This document shows, piece by piece, positions 1 to 8,748 of a DNA stretch of 64,000 nucleotides (positions within the stretch are counted from its first letter, which is position 1; the number at the start of each line of letters is the position of its first letter). A program made the translations under genes and the position numbers. The notes below the pieces were generated by a model, which saw only the letters and a list, made by a program, of their open reading frames with translations, ran no database searches and was not told where the DNA came from. The DNA comes from Halogeometricum sp. S3BR5-2 (GTDB lineage Archaea; Halobacteriota; Halobacteria; Halobacteriales; Haloferacaceae), in contig NZ_JAMQOQ010000002.1 of the NCBI RefSeq assembly GCF_031624635.1, positions 868,001 to 932,000 on the forward strand, written 5' to 3'.

Positions 1-752
1 AGCGTCTCTTCCCTTCCCCCGGCGACGAAGTCGAGGCCGATAGCCTCGACGTCGGCGTCCATCAGGTGCGCGTACGTCTTCTCGTCGATGGCGCCCCAGT
101 AGGTGTGGACGACCACGTCGGCGTCAGTCGCGCCGGCGACGGCGTCGATGGCCTCGGGGACGAGTTCCGCGAGGTCCTCGTCGGGCGCGTCCGTCACGAG
201 GGAGGGGTCGAGGAGGAACAGCGTCTCGTGTTCCGGGAACGCCTCCACCTCGCCGGCGAGGAAGTCGCCGACGGCCGAGAGGAACTCGGCGTCGTCGCCG
301 TAGTGCTCGTCGCTGGCGAGTTCGGCCAGCGAGTACGGGCCGGGGAGGACGGCCTGAAGCGGCGTCTCGCCCGCGAGGTCCGCGGCCGCCTCCAGTTCCG
401 CGGCCACGTCGCCGGAGAAGTCGAGTTCGCCGACGACGCGCGGGTCGCGGTAGAAGTTGTTGTTGTCGTAGTAGCGGACGATGCCACCCGTTTCGACGTT
501 GTCGTGGACGGTCAGGGGGTGTGCGAGCATGTCGTCCCAGCGGAGTTGGCCCTCGACCACCCGGTCGAGGCCCGCGTCGAGTTGGTCCGAGACGACTTCC
601 TCGCGCGCCTCCTCGTAGACGCCGACGATGGCGTCCGACTCGTCGCCGGAGATGAGGTCGTCCTTCTGGTGCCCTTTGAGGTCTGAGAGGTCCGACTTCG
701 CCCAGTCCGGGAGGGGAAAGAGCCCGGGCGAGGTCGCTACCAGTTCGGTCAT
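1..752 (-). CDS. metE: MetE-like cobalamin-independent methionine synthase (3' part missing)
   Basis: The reading frame starts at the ATG at 752 and runs off the left edge, so only the first 250 residues are seen. The protein has the MetE/UROD-like barrel look: RWDDM and GGIVRYYDNN near residues 70-95, a PGPYSLAEL segment near 140 and VVVHTYWG near 220. MetE transfers a methyl group from a folate or pterin donor to homocysteine to make methionine. Haloarchaea usually carry two adjacent MetE-like genes, one similar to the N-terminal and one to the catalytic C-terminal half; which one this is cannot be settled without the missing zinc-binding end. A sulfur amino-acid enzyme (5172-6335) lies nearby but is not co-transcribed. 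Confidence 0.75.
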   Translation of the reverse strand, partial: MTELVATSPGLFPLPDWAKSDLSDLKGHQKDDLISGDESDAIVGVYEEAREEVVSDQLDAGLDRVVEGQLRWDDMLAHPLTVHDNVETGGIVRYYDNNNFYRDPRVVGELDFSGDVAAELEAAADLAGETPLQAVLPGPYSLAELASDEHYGDDAEFLSAVGDFLAGEVEAFPEHETLFLLDPSLVTDAPDEDLAELVPEAIDAVAGATDADVVVHTYWGAIDEKTYAHLMDADVEAIGLDFVAGGREET

Positions 753-811
753 CAGCCACGGCTACGAAATGCCGACGCTTAATATTTGCTGATGCGTTCT
801 ATTACCTATAG

Positions 812-1417
812 TTATTTCAGTTCGAGCACCGACAGCACCTCGAACGGGTAGGACTCCTGCACCACCGTCTCGTGGGCGAACCCCCGCGCCTCGACGCGCG
901 CGACGACTTCGTCGTACCCGGTGAGCGAACTGACGAGGAGGAGGACGCGCCCGCCGTCGGCGAGCACGCGCCCCACGCTGTCGACGAACGGGTCGAGGAA
1001 CTTTCGACCGGTCTCGCCGCCCGAGAGCGCCTGCTCCATCCAGTCGTCCCACTCGTTGTCGGGGTCCGTGGGCAAGTAGGGCGGGTTGAACGCCACCGTG
1101 TCGAACGCGTCGTCGGCGAAGGGGTCCACGAGGTTCGCGCGCACCGCCTCGATAGCGAGGTGGCCCTCGTCCGCCGAGCGTTCGCCGCGTTCGCGGGCGC
1201 TCTCGCAGGCGTGCGGGTTGACGTCGCTGGCGACCACTTCCGTCACGTCCGCCTCTCGGGCGGCCCGTTCGGCGACCCACCCCGACCCGGTGCCGACTTC
1301 GAGGAACCGGCCGCTCGCGCGGTCGACGACGGCCTCCGCGAGGAGCGCGGAGTCCTCGGCGGGTTGGTAGACGTTCGTCTCCATCCCGCGGCGCTCGGCC
1401 AAGTCGCGCCCCGTCAC
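812..1417 (-). CDS. HemK2/PrmC-like N5-glutamine methyltransferase
   Basis: SAM-dependent class I methyltransferase of about 201 aa. It shows motif I (LEVGTGSGWVAE), an acidic post-motif (VVASDVN) and the NPPY signature (FNPPYLP) typical of enzymes that methylate amide nitrogens, as in the GGQ glutamine of translation termination factors. The short form without an N-terminal PrmC helical domain fits archaeal/eukaryal HemK2 (Mtq2), so aRF1 is the likely substrate (inference). The GTG at 1417 overlaps the mscS stop by four bases (GTGA) and suggests translational coupling; an alternative ATG start lies at 1384, just before the conserved VYQPAEDS segment. Last gene of the ksgA-mscS-hemK run. Confidence 0.8.
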   Translation of the reverse strand: MTGRDLAERRGMETNVYQPAEDSALLAEAVVDRASGRFLEVGTGSGWVAERAAREADVTEVVASDVNPHACESARERGERSADEGHLAIEAVRANLVDPFADDAFDTVAFNPPYLPTDPDNEWDDWMEQALSGGETGRKFLDPFVDSVGRVLADGGRVLLLVSSLTGYDEVVARVEARGFAHETVVQESYPFEVLSVLELK

Positions 1418-2703
1418 GAGTCCTCACCGTCCGGGGAGTCGCCGCCGTCGCCCTCGGGCGTCTCCGCCCCTTCGTTCTCTTCGCTCTCCGCGCTCTCTGC
1501 ACTCTCGTCCTCGCCGTCCCCGCCGTCGGTCGTCGCCGTCGGCGAGTCCGGCGCCGGACTCCGGTCCCGCGGGGCGGCCGCTCGCTCGCCGCCCGAGACG
1601 ACGAACCCGTTCTCCTCCTCTCGACCCATGAGTTCGCGTTGCGGGTAGGGTATCTTGATACCCTCCGATTCGAACGCCTCCTTTATCGCGGAGATGACCG
1701 CCGTCTGCGTCCGCCACTTGCGGCGCGCGCTGGGGCGGTCGATCCAGACGCGGACGCCGAGCACGACGGCCGAGTCGGCGAAGCGCTTCAGCACCACCTG
1801 CGGCGTGGGGACGCTCAGCGGTTCGTCCAACCGCTCGACGGCTTCCAGCGCCACGTCGGCCGCGCGCTTCGGGTCCGCGTCGTAGTCGGCGCCCACGTCG
1901 ACCTCGATGCGGAGGCGCCCCTTCCGACTGCGGTTGACGAGGCTCTCCGAGGAGACGACGTCGTTCGGCACCATCACGTACTCGCCGTCGAACGTCTGGA
2001 TGCGCGTGTTGACGATGGTGATGTCGGTGACGATGCCCTCGTGGTCGCCCACTTCGACCCAGTCGCCTATCTCGAACGGCCGGGAGAACATCAGGACGAA
2101 CCCCGCGAGGAGCGCCCCGAGCGTCTGTCTGGCGGCCATCCCGACGACGATGCCGAGGAACCCGGCGCCGACGAGGATGCCCCCGAGGTCGACGTTCCAG
2201 AGGGCGAGCACCATGGCGACGCCGACGACGTAGAGGAACACCTGCGCGATGCGGTAGGCTATCTCGCGTTGGTGCTGGCTCACCGCGGGCCGGGCCTCCG
2301 TCACCTCGTCGACGAGTCGGCGGACGAGGCTCGTCATCGTGTACGCGCCGACGAGGATGAGAATCGAGAGCCCGAGGTTGACGAACGACCGGTAGCCGAA
2401 GTCGTACCCCTCGAACACCTCGGCGACCTGCGTCGCCTGCCCCCAGACGCCGACGATGACGGCGGCGCCCCCGACGGTCACGGACATCGTCGTCAGCGTC
2501 ACGAGCAGGCTCCACAGCGCCGCCGGGACGTGTCCGGGGTCGGAGTCGTGAACTCGGTCGCCGCGCGCCAAGAGCGCCGTCACGATGAGGAGGATGACGC
2601 CGGTGACCGCCACGCGACCGGCGAACGACGGCACGAGCGAGGCGAGTTCGTCCAGCGGGGAGACGCCGCTCTGTAGCGGGACGAGGAGGGACGCGGCGCT
2701 CAT
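1414..2703 (-). CDS. mscS: MscS-family small-conductance mechanosensitive channel
   Basis: 429 aa membrane channel that opens under membrane tension after hypo-osmotic shock. The N-terminal 190 residues hold about five hydrophobic helices; the pore-lining helix is followed by the MscS beta domain with FEIGDWVEVGDHEG and VPNDVV around residues 205-250. The last 75 residues are an acidic Glu/Ser/Asp-rich tail with no known domain. The ATG directly abuts the ksgA stop codon and the stop overlaps the next gene, so it sits inside a translation-related operon, an odd but tight arrangement. The acidic tail may be a haloarchaeal adaptation (inference). Confidence 0.9.
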   Translation of the reverse strand: MSAASLLVPLQSGVSPLDELASLVPSFAGRVAVTGVILLIVTALLARGDRVHDSDPGHVPAALWSLLVTLTTMSVTVGGAAVIVGVWGQATQVAEVFEGYDFGYRSFVNLGLSILILVGAYTMTSLVRRLVDEVTEARPAVSQHQREIAYRIAQVFLYVVGVAMVLALWNVDLGGILVGAGFLGIVVGMAARQTLGALLAGFVLMFSRPFEIGDWVEVGDHEGIVTDITIVNTRIQTFDGEYVMVPNDVVSSESLVNRSRKGRLRIEVDVGADYDADPKRAADVALEAVERLDEPLSVPTPQVVLKRFADSAVVLGVRVWIDRPSARRKWRTQTAVISAIKEAFESEGIKIPYPQRELMGREEENGFVVSGGERAAAPRDRSPAPDSPTATTDGGDGEDESAESAESEENEGAETPEGDGGDSPDGEDS

Positions 2704-3573
2704 CTATCGACCGTGTTCGTCGGCGAGTGCCGCCAGCGCGGCGAACTCGCTCGGGGCCATCTTCCCCGCGCGCTTCCGGAGCGTCTCCTCGTCGGCCGCC
2801 TCGACGACGGCCTCCGGGTCCGACAGCCCGGAGATGTGCGCCGTGTTGCGGATGCCGTTTCGGATGGTCTTTCGCCGCTGGGTGAACAGCGCCTTCACGA
2901 AGTCGAGGAAGAACGCCTCGTCGTCCACCTCGTAGTCGGGGTCGCGCGGCGTCACGCGGACGACGACGCTGTCGACGGCCGGCGCGGGCGAGAACGCCCC
3001 CTTGGGGACGGTCTCGACCACCTCCACGTCGCCGTAGTGCTGGGCGCTCACCGACAGGCGGCCGTACTCGCTCGTCCCCGCCTCGGCGGCCATCCGCTCG
3101 CCGAACTCCTTCTGGAACATCAGGACGAGGGGGACGCCGCGCGGGAGCAGTCGGAAGGCTATCGCGGAGGAGATTCCGTAGGGGAGATTCGAGACGCAGG
3201 CGGTGAACTCGGGGAGGTCGAGTTCGACGGCGTCGCCTTCGAGGACGGTCAGTCGACCCGATTCGACCTCGTCGACGAACTCCTCGCGGAGGAAGGCGGC
3301 CAGGCGCGCGTCGCGTTCGACCACCGTGACGCGCCCCGCGACGCGGAGCAGGCGGTCGGTCAGCGCACCCGTCCCGCCGCCGACTTCGAGCACGTGCGAG
3401 GTGTCGGCGCCCTCCGGCAGGTAGTCGGGGATGCGGTCCAGAACGCGGTCGTCGACGAGAAAGTGCTGGTCCTGGTCGGGGTCGCCGCGCAGGCCAGCGC
3501 GTTCGATCAGTCGGTCCGGGTCGCGCGGCGGGCGCGCCGCGGCCTCCGGCGTGTCCGGCTGCGGCTCGGTCAT
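2704..3573 (-). CDS. ksgA: 16S rRNA dimethyladenosine transferase RsmA/KsgA
   Basis: 289 aa enzyme that dimethylates two adjacent adenines at the 3' end of 16S rRNA, using SAM, late in small-subunit assembly. Seen: QHFLVDDRVLDRI near residue 37, SAM motif I VLEVGGGTGALTD near 62, the catalytic NLPYGISS near 130, and the C-terminal RRKTIRN helical region. Length is normal for the family. It follows DUF655, rpo4 and rpl21e on the same strand, an order found in many archaea, in keeping with a ribosome-biogenesis operon. Confidence 0.95.
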   Translation of the reverse strand: MTEPQPDTPEAAARPPRDPDRLIERAGLRGDPDQDQHFLVDDRVLDRIPDYLPEGADTSHVLEVGGGTGALTDRLLRVAGRVTVVERDARLAAFLREEFVDEVESGRLTVLEGDAVELDLPEFTACVSNLPYGISSAIAFRLLPRGVPLVLMFQKEFGERMAAEAGTSEYGRLSVSAQHYGDVEVVETVPKGAFSPAPAVDSVVVRVTPRDPDYEVDDEAFFLDFVKALFTQRRKTIRNGIRNTAHISGLSDPEAVVEAADEETLRKRAGKMAPSEFAALAALADEHGR

Positions 3574-3628
3574 CGGCCGAGGTTTCGTCCGCGCGGGTGT
3601 AAACGTCTCGGGTCCGAGTTCCCTCGGC

Positions 3629-4261
3629 TCAGTCGTCGCGGCCGACGAACGTCTTGTACTTCAGGTCGTCGTCGCGCAGTTCCTCCATGACGCGTTCGAC
3701 CAACACGTCGCGGGCGTGGTGGAGCCCGGAGACGCGGTCTTCGACGTCCTCGAAGCTCTCGAACGGGCCGCGCTTGCGCTCGTCGAGGATGTTGTTCCGC
3801 AGTTTCTTGCCGATGCCCGGCAGGAGGTTCAACTGGTGGAGGCGGAGCGTGATGGGCTGGGCGTCGTTGTAGAAGTCGACGAACCGACGCTCGTTCTCGG
3901 TGACGATGTCCTCGACGACGTACTCCAACTCCGAGTGGGCCGTGTTCGAGAGGTCGTCGTACTCCACCTCGCGGAGTTCCTCGACCGCCGTGCGCCTCTC
4001 TGCGGGGAACAACACCACTCTGTCCCCGATGGACGTGTCGGAGTCGTCTCCCAGCCGAAGCTCGAAGAGGCGGAAGTTCCGCTCGCCCAAGGCGTACGCC
4101 AACGGCGACTTCTTGTACCGCGGGCGGTCGTCGTCCGGCCGCCCGTGGGGGAGGTGGTCGAGGACGATGGCGTACTGTACCTCCTCCTCGGCGTCGGCGC
4201 CGCTCTCGGTCTCGTCGACCGGCGAATCGGGGTCGGCGTCTCCGCTCTCAGCGCTCGTCAT
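3629..4261 (-). CDS. DUF655 family protein (predicted nucleic-acid binding)
   Basis: 210 aa archaeal protein of the DUF655 family. After an acidic 28-residue N-terminus comes a beta-rich OB-like part (residues 29-90), then a helix-hairpin-helix motif LLPGIGKKLRNNIL at 146-159, which usually contacts nucleic-acid backbone. No catalytic motif is visible. Family members nearly always sit between rpo4 and ksgA, so a role in rRNA or transcript handling is likely but unproven. It has its own TATA element (4284-4292) close to the ATG, so it can be transcribed apart from rpo4. Confidence 0.85.
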   Translation of the reverse strand: MTSAESGDADPDSPVDETESGADAEEEVQYAIVLDHLPHGRPDDDRPRYKKSPLAYALGERNFRLFELRLGDDSDTSIGDRVVLFPAERRTAVEELREVEYDDLSNTAHSELEYVVEDIVTENERRFVDFYNDAQPITLRLHQLNLLPGIGKKLRNNILDERKRGPFESFEDVEDRVSGLHHARDVLVERVMEELRDDDLKYKTFVGRDD

Positions 4262-4283
4262 GTCATCCGATACGCCGAGGGCG

Positions 4284-4292
4284 TATTTAAAC
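4284..4292 (-). promoter_or_regulatory. TATA element for DUF655-ksgA-mscS run
   Basis: On the minus strand GTTTAAATA lies about 27 bases before the ATG at 4261, the spacing expected for a haloarchaeal leaderless transcript. No Shine-Dalgarno sequence precedes the start. Confidence 0.55.
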
Positions 4293-4379
4293 AGTTGGCC
4301 GTTTCGGCGGGCGGGCGGCGTCGCTCGCGGTTCGTCTTCGGGAGCCGTCGGCGGAAAAGGACCCGACCGGTCTCGGAAC

Positions 4380-4736
4380 TCAGACGTACTTCGCGACGAC
4401 GTTCAGCACGTCGTCGAGTTCGTCGCCGCTCAGGGCGTACCGCTCTTGGGCGTAGACGGCGCGGAGTTCGTCCCGGCTCTGGGGCAGGAGGTCCGCGATT
4501 TTGAACGCGGTCGTCTCGTCCACCTTCTCCAGTTCGAGGAGTTCCTCGACGAGTTCGCGCGACTCCCCGGCGTCGAGGACGGCGAAGCGGTTGACGTGTT
4601 CGATGGCGCGGGCGAGTTCGTAGCGCAGTTCGCGCTCCTCGTCCGCGGCGCGTTCGGCCTCGACGTCTTCGAGCAGGTCTTTGACCTCGCTCGTGGTGAG
4701 GTACTCCTCGTGTACCTTCTCTTTGAAGATGGTCAT
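4380..4736 (-). CDS. rpo4: DNA-directed RNA polymerase subunit Rpo4 (RpoF)
   Basis: 118 aa subunit that pairs with Rpo7 to form the stalk of archaeal RNA polymerase, which helps open-complex formation and binds nascent RNA. The small helical HRDC-like fold is recognisable (YLTTSEVKDLLEDV, then FKIADLLP). It starts only ten bases after the rpl21e stop, so the two are co-transcribed. Size is standard for archaeal Rpo4. Confidence 0.92.
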   Translation of the reverse strand: MTIFKEKVHEEYLTTSEVKDLLEDVEAERAADEERELRYELARAIEHVNRFAVLDAGESRELVEELLELEKVDETTAFKIADLLPQSRDELRAVYAQERYALSGDELDDVLNVVAKYV

Positions 4737-4746
4737 CGCGGGGGAG

Positions 4747-5037
4747 TTACTGCTGGGCGCGCAGGTGGGCGGGGCGGACGACGAGTATCTTGTCCTTGCC
4801 GCCGTCGTTGATTTCGACTTTGAACGCGCGGCCCTGCTTGCCGACCACTTCGCCCGTGTGGCCGTTGAAGCGCGGGTGGAAGCGGCCCTTGCGCACGCTG
4901 GGGTCTATCTTCAGGTGGACTTTCTGACCCTCGTCGTACTCCTGAATCGCGCGCTGCGGCGGGGAGGTCCCCCGCTCGCGGGGGTTGTTCGAGAGCTTTC
5001 CTCGCGTCCCGTGAAGCGGACCGTTTGAGCTCGGCAT
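4747..5037 (-). CDS. rpl21e: Large ribosomal subunit protein eL21
   Basis: 96 aa. Recognised by the start [17 protein letters not shown], the basic SH3-like core ([25 protein letters not shown]) and the ending RPAHLRAQQ. eL21 is an archaeal/eukaryal 50S protein. The ATG at 5037 was chosen because it gives the family N-terminus; an upstream in-frame codon at 5079 would fall inside the TATA element. First gene of the rpl21e-rpo4 pair. Confidence 0.95.
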   Translation of the reverse strand: MPSSNGPLHGTRGKLSNNPRERGTSPPQRAIQEYDEGQKVHLKIDPSVRKGRFHPRFNGHTGEVVGKQGRAFKVEINDGGKDKILVVRPAHLRAQQ

Positions 5038-5066
5038 AGTCGTGAGGCAGTCTACTGGTGACGGAG

Positions 5067-5076
5067 GTATAAAACG
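5067..5076 (-). promoter_or_regulatory. TATA element for rpl21e-rpo4
   Basis: TTTTATACC on the minus strand, about 35 bases before the eL21 ATG, so the predicted leader is under 10 bases. The same A/T stretch read on plus could serve the divergent cystathionine gene but would leave a leader of about 70 bases. Confidence 0.55.
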
Positions 5077-5171
5077 CACGTTCCTGTTCCGCGGCCGTGC
5101 GAGGGGCTCGGGGAGCGACGAAAACGGGCGGAAGGGGAAGAGTCACGCCGGTCGCGCGAGAGGGGCCCGAC

Positions 5172-6335
5172 ATGGACGACAGCGACGACCAGCGCATCGA
5201 GACGCGCGCGATTCACGCCGGACAGGACCCCGACGCGGAGACGGGCGCGCTGATGACGCCCATCCACGCCAACTCGACGTACCAACAGGACGGCCCGGGC
5301 GAGCACCGCGGCTACGAGTACTCGCGGACGGGCAACCCCACTCGGACGGACCTCGAATCGAACCTCGCCTCGCTGGAGGGCGGCGCGCACGGCCGCGCGT
5401 TCTCCTCGGGAATGGGCTCCATCAACACGGTGCTCAACCTCCTCGAAGCGGGCGACCACGTCGTCACCGGCGACGACGTATATGGAGGAACGCACCGCAT
5501 CTTCACGCAGGTGTACGAGCAGTACGACCTCTCGTTCGACTTCGTCGACACCACCGACCACGACGCCGTCGCCGACGCGATGCGCGAGGAGACGGCCCTG
5601 CTGTGGGTCGAGACGCCGACGAACCCGTTGATGCGCGTCAACGACATCGGCGCGCTGGCGGACCTCGCCGACGAGTACGACGCGCTCTGCGCCGTCGACA
5701 ACACGTTCGCCACGCCGTACCTCCAGCGACCGCTCGAACACGGCGCCGACATCGTCTCGCACTCGCTGACGAAGTACCTCGGCGGCCACTCGGACGTGGT
5801 CGGCGGCGCCCTCGTCACCGACAGCGAGGAACTCGACGAGCAGATCGGGTTCTACCAGAACGCCGTCGGCGCGACGCCGTCGCCGTTCGACTGCTTTCTC
5901 GTCCTCCGCGGGACGAAGACGCTCCCGGTCCGCATGGACCGTCACTGCGACAACGCCCGCGAACTCGCCTCGTGGCTGGAGGGCCACGAGCGCGTCGACC
6001 GGGTGTACTACCCCGGTCTGGAGTCGCACCCGCAGCACGAACTCGCGGCCGAGCAGATGGACGACTTCGGCGGGATGCTCTCCTTCGAGGTGGACGGCTC
6101 GCTGAGTCAGGCTTCCGACGTCGTCTCGGAGACGGAGGTGTTCACGCTCGCGGAGAGTCTCGGCGGCGTCGAGAGCCTCATCGAACAGCCGGCGGCGATG
6201 ACGCACGCCGCCATCCCGCGGGAGGAACGGGTCGCGGCCGGCCTCGCCGACGGCCTCGTCCGCGTCTCCGTCGGCGTCGAACACGTCGACGACCTGAAAG
6301 CGGACCTCGACAGGGCGTTCGACGCCGCGTTCTAA
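5172..6335 (+). CDS. metB: Cystathionine gamma-synthase / gamma-lyase type PLP enzyme
   Basis: 387 aa Cys/Met metabolism PLP enzyme. PLP-binding Lys is at about residue 201 in SHSLTKYLGGHSD; YEYSRTGNPT near 50 and SSGMGSI near 80 are typical of the family. Members make cystathionine from an activated homoserine and cysteine, or cleave it; sequence alone does not separate synthase from lyase, and O-acetylhomoserine sulfhydrylases are close relatives. The ATG at 5172 gives the family-typical RAIHAGQ beginning. It is divergent from rpl21e and stands alone. Confidence 0.85.
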   Translation: MDDSDDQRIETRAIHAGQDPDAETGALMTPIHANSTYQQDGPGEHRGYEYSRTGNPTRTDLESNLASLEGGAHGRAFSSGMGSINTVLNLLEAGDHVVTGDDVYGGTHRIFTQVYEQYDLSFDFVDTTDHDAVADAMREETALLWVETPTNPLMRVNDIGALADLADEYDALCAVDNTFATPYLQRPLEHGADIVSHSLTKYLGGHSDVVGGALVTDSEELDEQIGFYQNAVGATPSPFDCFLVLRGTKTLPVRMDRHCDNARELASWLEGHERVDRVYYPGLESHPQHELAAEQMDDFGGMLSFEVDGSLSQASDVVSETEVFTLAESLGGVESLIEQPAAMTHAAIPREERVAAGLADGLVRVSVGVEHVDDLKADLDRAFDAAF

Positions 6336-6409
6336 CGGCTCCGCGGCGGAGTTCCCAACCGTCGGGAACGAGGTAAAAGGATACGCTCTCGGCGGGCGTC
6401 TCTTCGTAC

Positions 6410-6697
6410 ATGGTTCAAGAAGTCACCGCGGGGGACAGCAGGCGTACCGTCGACGAGCAGGTGATGCAGTACGACGTCGACTCCGTCGAACCGCCGCGGC
6501 CGGGCGGGGTGCCGAGCCACCTCGGCGAGCGGTTCGGTCTGGGCCTGTCCGCGACCATCCTCCTCGGCGCCGTCGTCGGCGTCGCCCTCACGTGGGCGCT
6601 GGGCGGGGGCACGCTCCTGCCGCTGTTCGTCGCGCTCGGCGCCGGGTTTATCCTCTCGCCGCTGGCCGGCCTGCTGGCGGTGGAGCTGAGCGACTGA
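6410..6697 (+). CDS. Small two-helix haloarchaeal membrane protein
   Basis: 95 aa. The first 40 residues are hydrophilic and probably cytoplasmic; two hydrophobic helices follow (about 45-64 and 67-88), separated by a GGG turn. No named family recognised. The TACATG start follows an A/G-rich stretch, GTAAAAGGA (6372-6380), that could be its promoter. It stands alone between the cystathionine gene and the convergent aEF1-beta gene. Confidence 0.7.
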   Translation: MVQEVTAGDSRRTVDEQVMQYDVDSVEPPRPGGVPSHLGERFGLGLSATILLGAVVGVALTWALGGGTLLPLFVALGAGFILSPLAGLLAVELSD

Positions 6698-6724
6698 AAA
6701 GGAAACTCGAGTCGGCGCCGCGGT

Positions 6725-6991
6725 TCAGATGCGGCCGACGTTCTCGACGGAGACGCTCTCGACGCCCTCGACGCCCGTGAACGCCTCTTCGACGGCCTCC
6801 GTGCCGCCGGCGTCGTCGGGGACGATGACCGTCGGGAGGAGCGCGACGAGGCCGAACGCCACGTCGTCGCGCTCGAAGCCGTTTATCTTCGCGCCCTCGG
6901 GAAGCGAGTCCTCCAGGCGCTCCTGAAGCTCGTCGAGGTCCATCTCGGGGCTGTCCGGCATGACCTTCATCTTGGCTGCGACCTTCCCCAT
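6725..6991 (-). CDS. aef1b: Translation elongation factor aEF1-beta
   Basis: 88 aa guanine-nucleotide exchange factor that recharges aEF1A with GTP. Recognised by the start [12 protein letters not shown], the acidic middle and the ending [20 protein letters not shown]; length matches archaeal EF1-beta (about 88-91 aa). The ATG at 6991 lies two bases after the stop of the zinc-ribbon gene, so the two are almost certainly read from one mRNA. Confidence 0.95.
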   Translation of the reverse strand: MGKVAAKMKVMPDSPEMDLDELQERLEDSLPEGAKINGFERDDVAFGLVALLPTVIVPDDAGGTEAVEEAFTGVEGVESVSVENVGRI

Positions 6992-6993
6992 CG

Positions 6994-7179
6994 TTACGGC
7001 CCCATGAAGCCGCAGTCGGGACACTCGTAGAGGTTGCTCTGCTTTCGGCACTTCGCGCAGCGCGAAATCTCGGTGCCGCACTCCGGACAGCTGAACGTCG
7101 CGGCGCTCATGCCGGAGATGTTGATGCCGCAGGACACGCACTGTCTGGCGTGTCGCTGCTCGGAGTCGGATTGGCTCAT
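6994..7179 (-). CDS. HVO_2753-like zinc-ribbon micro-protein
   Basis: 61 aa with four cysteine pairs: CVSCG, CPECG, CAKCR and CPDCG, enough for two zinc ribbons. From memory it closely resembles HVO_2753 of Haloferax volcanii, a small zinc-finger protein studied structurally and genetically and reported to matter for swarming and biofilm formation. The C-terminal [13 protein letters not shown] is a strong family mark. Molecular partner unknown; the two-base spacing to aEF1-beta hints at a link with translation (inference). Confidence 0.9.
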   Translation of the reverse strand: MSQSDSEQRHARQCVSCGINISGMSAATFSCPECGTEISRCAKCRKQSNLYECPDCGFMGP

Positions 7180-7200
7180 ACGAATACCAACCCGGCGGCG

Positions 7201-7208
7201 ACTTTTAA
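7201..7208 (-). promoter_or_regulatory. TATA element for zinc-ribbon/aEF1-beta operon
   Basis: GTTAAAAG on the minus strand ends about 25 bases before the ATG at 7179, consistent with a leaderless start. Confidence 0.5.
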
Positions 7209-7225
7209 CGATTGTCTTTTCGGGC

Positions 7226-8524
7226 CTATCCGAGCGACCCGAGCGCGACGGGCGCTAGCAACACTCCCATCAGGTGGACGCGCCGGACGCCGAGACGCGG
7301 CGGTACGAGGCCGACCAGCGCCGCGAGGGCGAACGCGCACAGGCCGGCCCATCCGGCGAAAGCGGCCGCCAGCGCCCACAGCAGGACGAGGACGGCCAGC
7401 GAGAGCGGACGGTGGGGGAGTCGACCGACTAAGGACAGATAGCGGTCGCCGACGAGTGGGACGAGCACCGTTCCGACGCCCGCCGCGAGGACGACGACGG
7501 CGAGCGCCGAGAGGGAGCCGAACGGCGACCCGCCGCCGCCGACGGCGGAGAGGGCGACGGCGACGCCGCTTCGCTCGTCGCCGAGGACGGTCAGCGCCGT
7601 CGCCGCGAAGACGGCCGTCGCGGTGTCCGCGCCGCTGGTCGCCACGACGTACGCGCGGTCGGTCCGCTCGCGTCGGCCGCCTGCGTCCTCTTCCGCCGTC
7701 CCCGCTCCCGACTCCCCGCCGACGCCGCCGAGTGCCAGCACCGTCGCCACGCCCGCTGACACGCCGGGGAGGTAGCCCACCAGGGCCCCGCCGCCGACGC
7801 CCGACAGCGCCGCGCGGAGCGTCGTCCGGGGGGAGAGAGCGACGCCCCGCCCGACCTGCGGCGGTATCGCCCCGCGACCGGAGAGCGCGTCCACGAGCAC
7901 CGGCGCCCCGAACAGACCGGCGAACAGCGGCGCGAGCATCGACGCCGCCGCCTCCGGGGCGAGCGCCCCCGCCGTCGGCGCGTCGAGGGCGAGGAACCCG
8001 AGCGCCGCCGCGAGGCCGAAACAGCCGGTCCCGGCGAGGCGCCGGGGCCACGTCGGTTCGGCGGCGACGAGGAGGCAGACGACGGCGGCGAGTAAGAGTG
8101 GGAGCGCCGCGTCCAACTCCGCGCGGCCGGCCGCGACGAGGGCCGACAGGGGGAGCGACAGCGGTACCGCGACGGCGACGGCGACGCCGCTCCCGAGAGC
8201 CGAGAGCCTGAGCGCCTCCCTCCCGCGTCCGGCGAGGACGAGGCGGTGTCCCGGCAGCGACCCGGCCGCCGTCGCCGCGTCGGGGACGCCGAGGACGAGG
8301 GCAGGGACGACGTCGAGGAAGGTGTGGACGACGCCCGCCGCGAGGACGGCCGCGCCCGCCGCCGCCGGCGGTCCGGGGAGCGTCGGCGCCGCGGCCGCCA
8401 GCAGGAGGGCGAGGGCGTTGACGTGGAGCCCGGGAATCAGGCCGCTCGCGGTTCCGAGCAGGACGCCGCCCGCGACGAACCCGACGGTCAGGAGGGCGGT
8501 ATCGAGGTGGGACGGTGCGACCAT
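7226..8524 (-). CDS. TctA/DUF112-family membrane permease
   Basis: 432 aa very hydrophobic protein with about ten to twelve membrane helices. The motif [15 protein letters not shown] near residue 30 and [17 protein letters not shown] near 90 are those of the TctA (DUF112) family, the large membrane subunit of tripartite tricarboxylate transporters. No TctB or TctC gene is next to it, as is common for archaeal members, so substrate is unknown. The ATG at 8524 (MVAPSH) was preferred to a GTG at 8614, which would add 30 Arg/Pro-rich residues overlapping promoter-like sequence. Confidence 0.8.
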   Translation of the reverse strand: MVAPSHLDTALLTVGFVAGGVLLGTASGLIPGLHVNALALLLAAAAPTLPGPPAAAGAAVLAAGVVHTFLDVVPALVLGVPDAATAAGSLPGHRLVLAGRGREALRLSALGSGVAVAVAVPLSLPLSALVAAGRAELDAALPLLLAAVVCLLVAAEPTWPRRLAGTGCFGLAAALGFLALDAPTAGALAPEAAASMLAPLFAGLFGAPVLVDALSGRGAIPPQVGRGVALSPRTTLRAALSGVGGGALVGYLPGVSAGVATVLALGGVGGESGAGTAEEDAGGRRERTDRAYVVATSGADTATAVFAATALTVLGDERSGVAVALSAVGGGGSPFGSLSALAVVVLAAGVGTVLVPLVGDRYLSLVGRLPHRPLSLAVLVLLWALAAAFAGWAGLCAFALAALVGLVPPRLGVRRVHLMGVLLAPVALGSLG

Positions 8525-8610
8525 CTGCGCGTGCTGGCCGCGCTCTCGTATATGAACGTGCGGTCGGGGCCGTGCCCGCACCGTGAATCTCGCGGGGAGC
8601 GGAACGTCGT

Positions 8611-8633
8611 TCACCCGGTGAAAATATTCACGG
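8611..8633. promoter_or_regulatory. Overlapping palindromes with TATA core, divergent promoter region
   Basis: TCACCCGGTGA (8611-8621) and GTGAAAATATTCAC (8618-8631) overlap and enclose an AAAATATT TATA-like core. Inverted repeats of this type suit a dimeric regulator. The site lies between the TctA-like permease (minus, ATG 8524) and the cupin gene (plus, ATG 8749); either could be controlled, with leaders of roughly 75-95 bases. Confidence 0.4.
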
Positions 8634-8748
8634 AATAACTACACGTTCTCCGGAACCGTCGGTCGACACGTCGAGAGGTGGCCGTGACGGGTCCTCTGTG
8701 TTGGGACCGGTCGCGTCGCGGTCGGTCTCTCGGCGGAAGGTGGACGAG

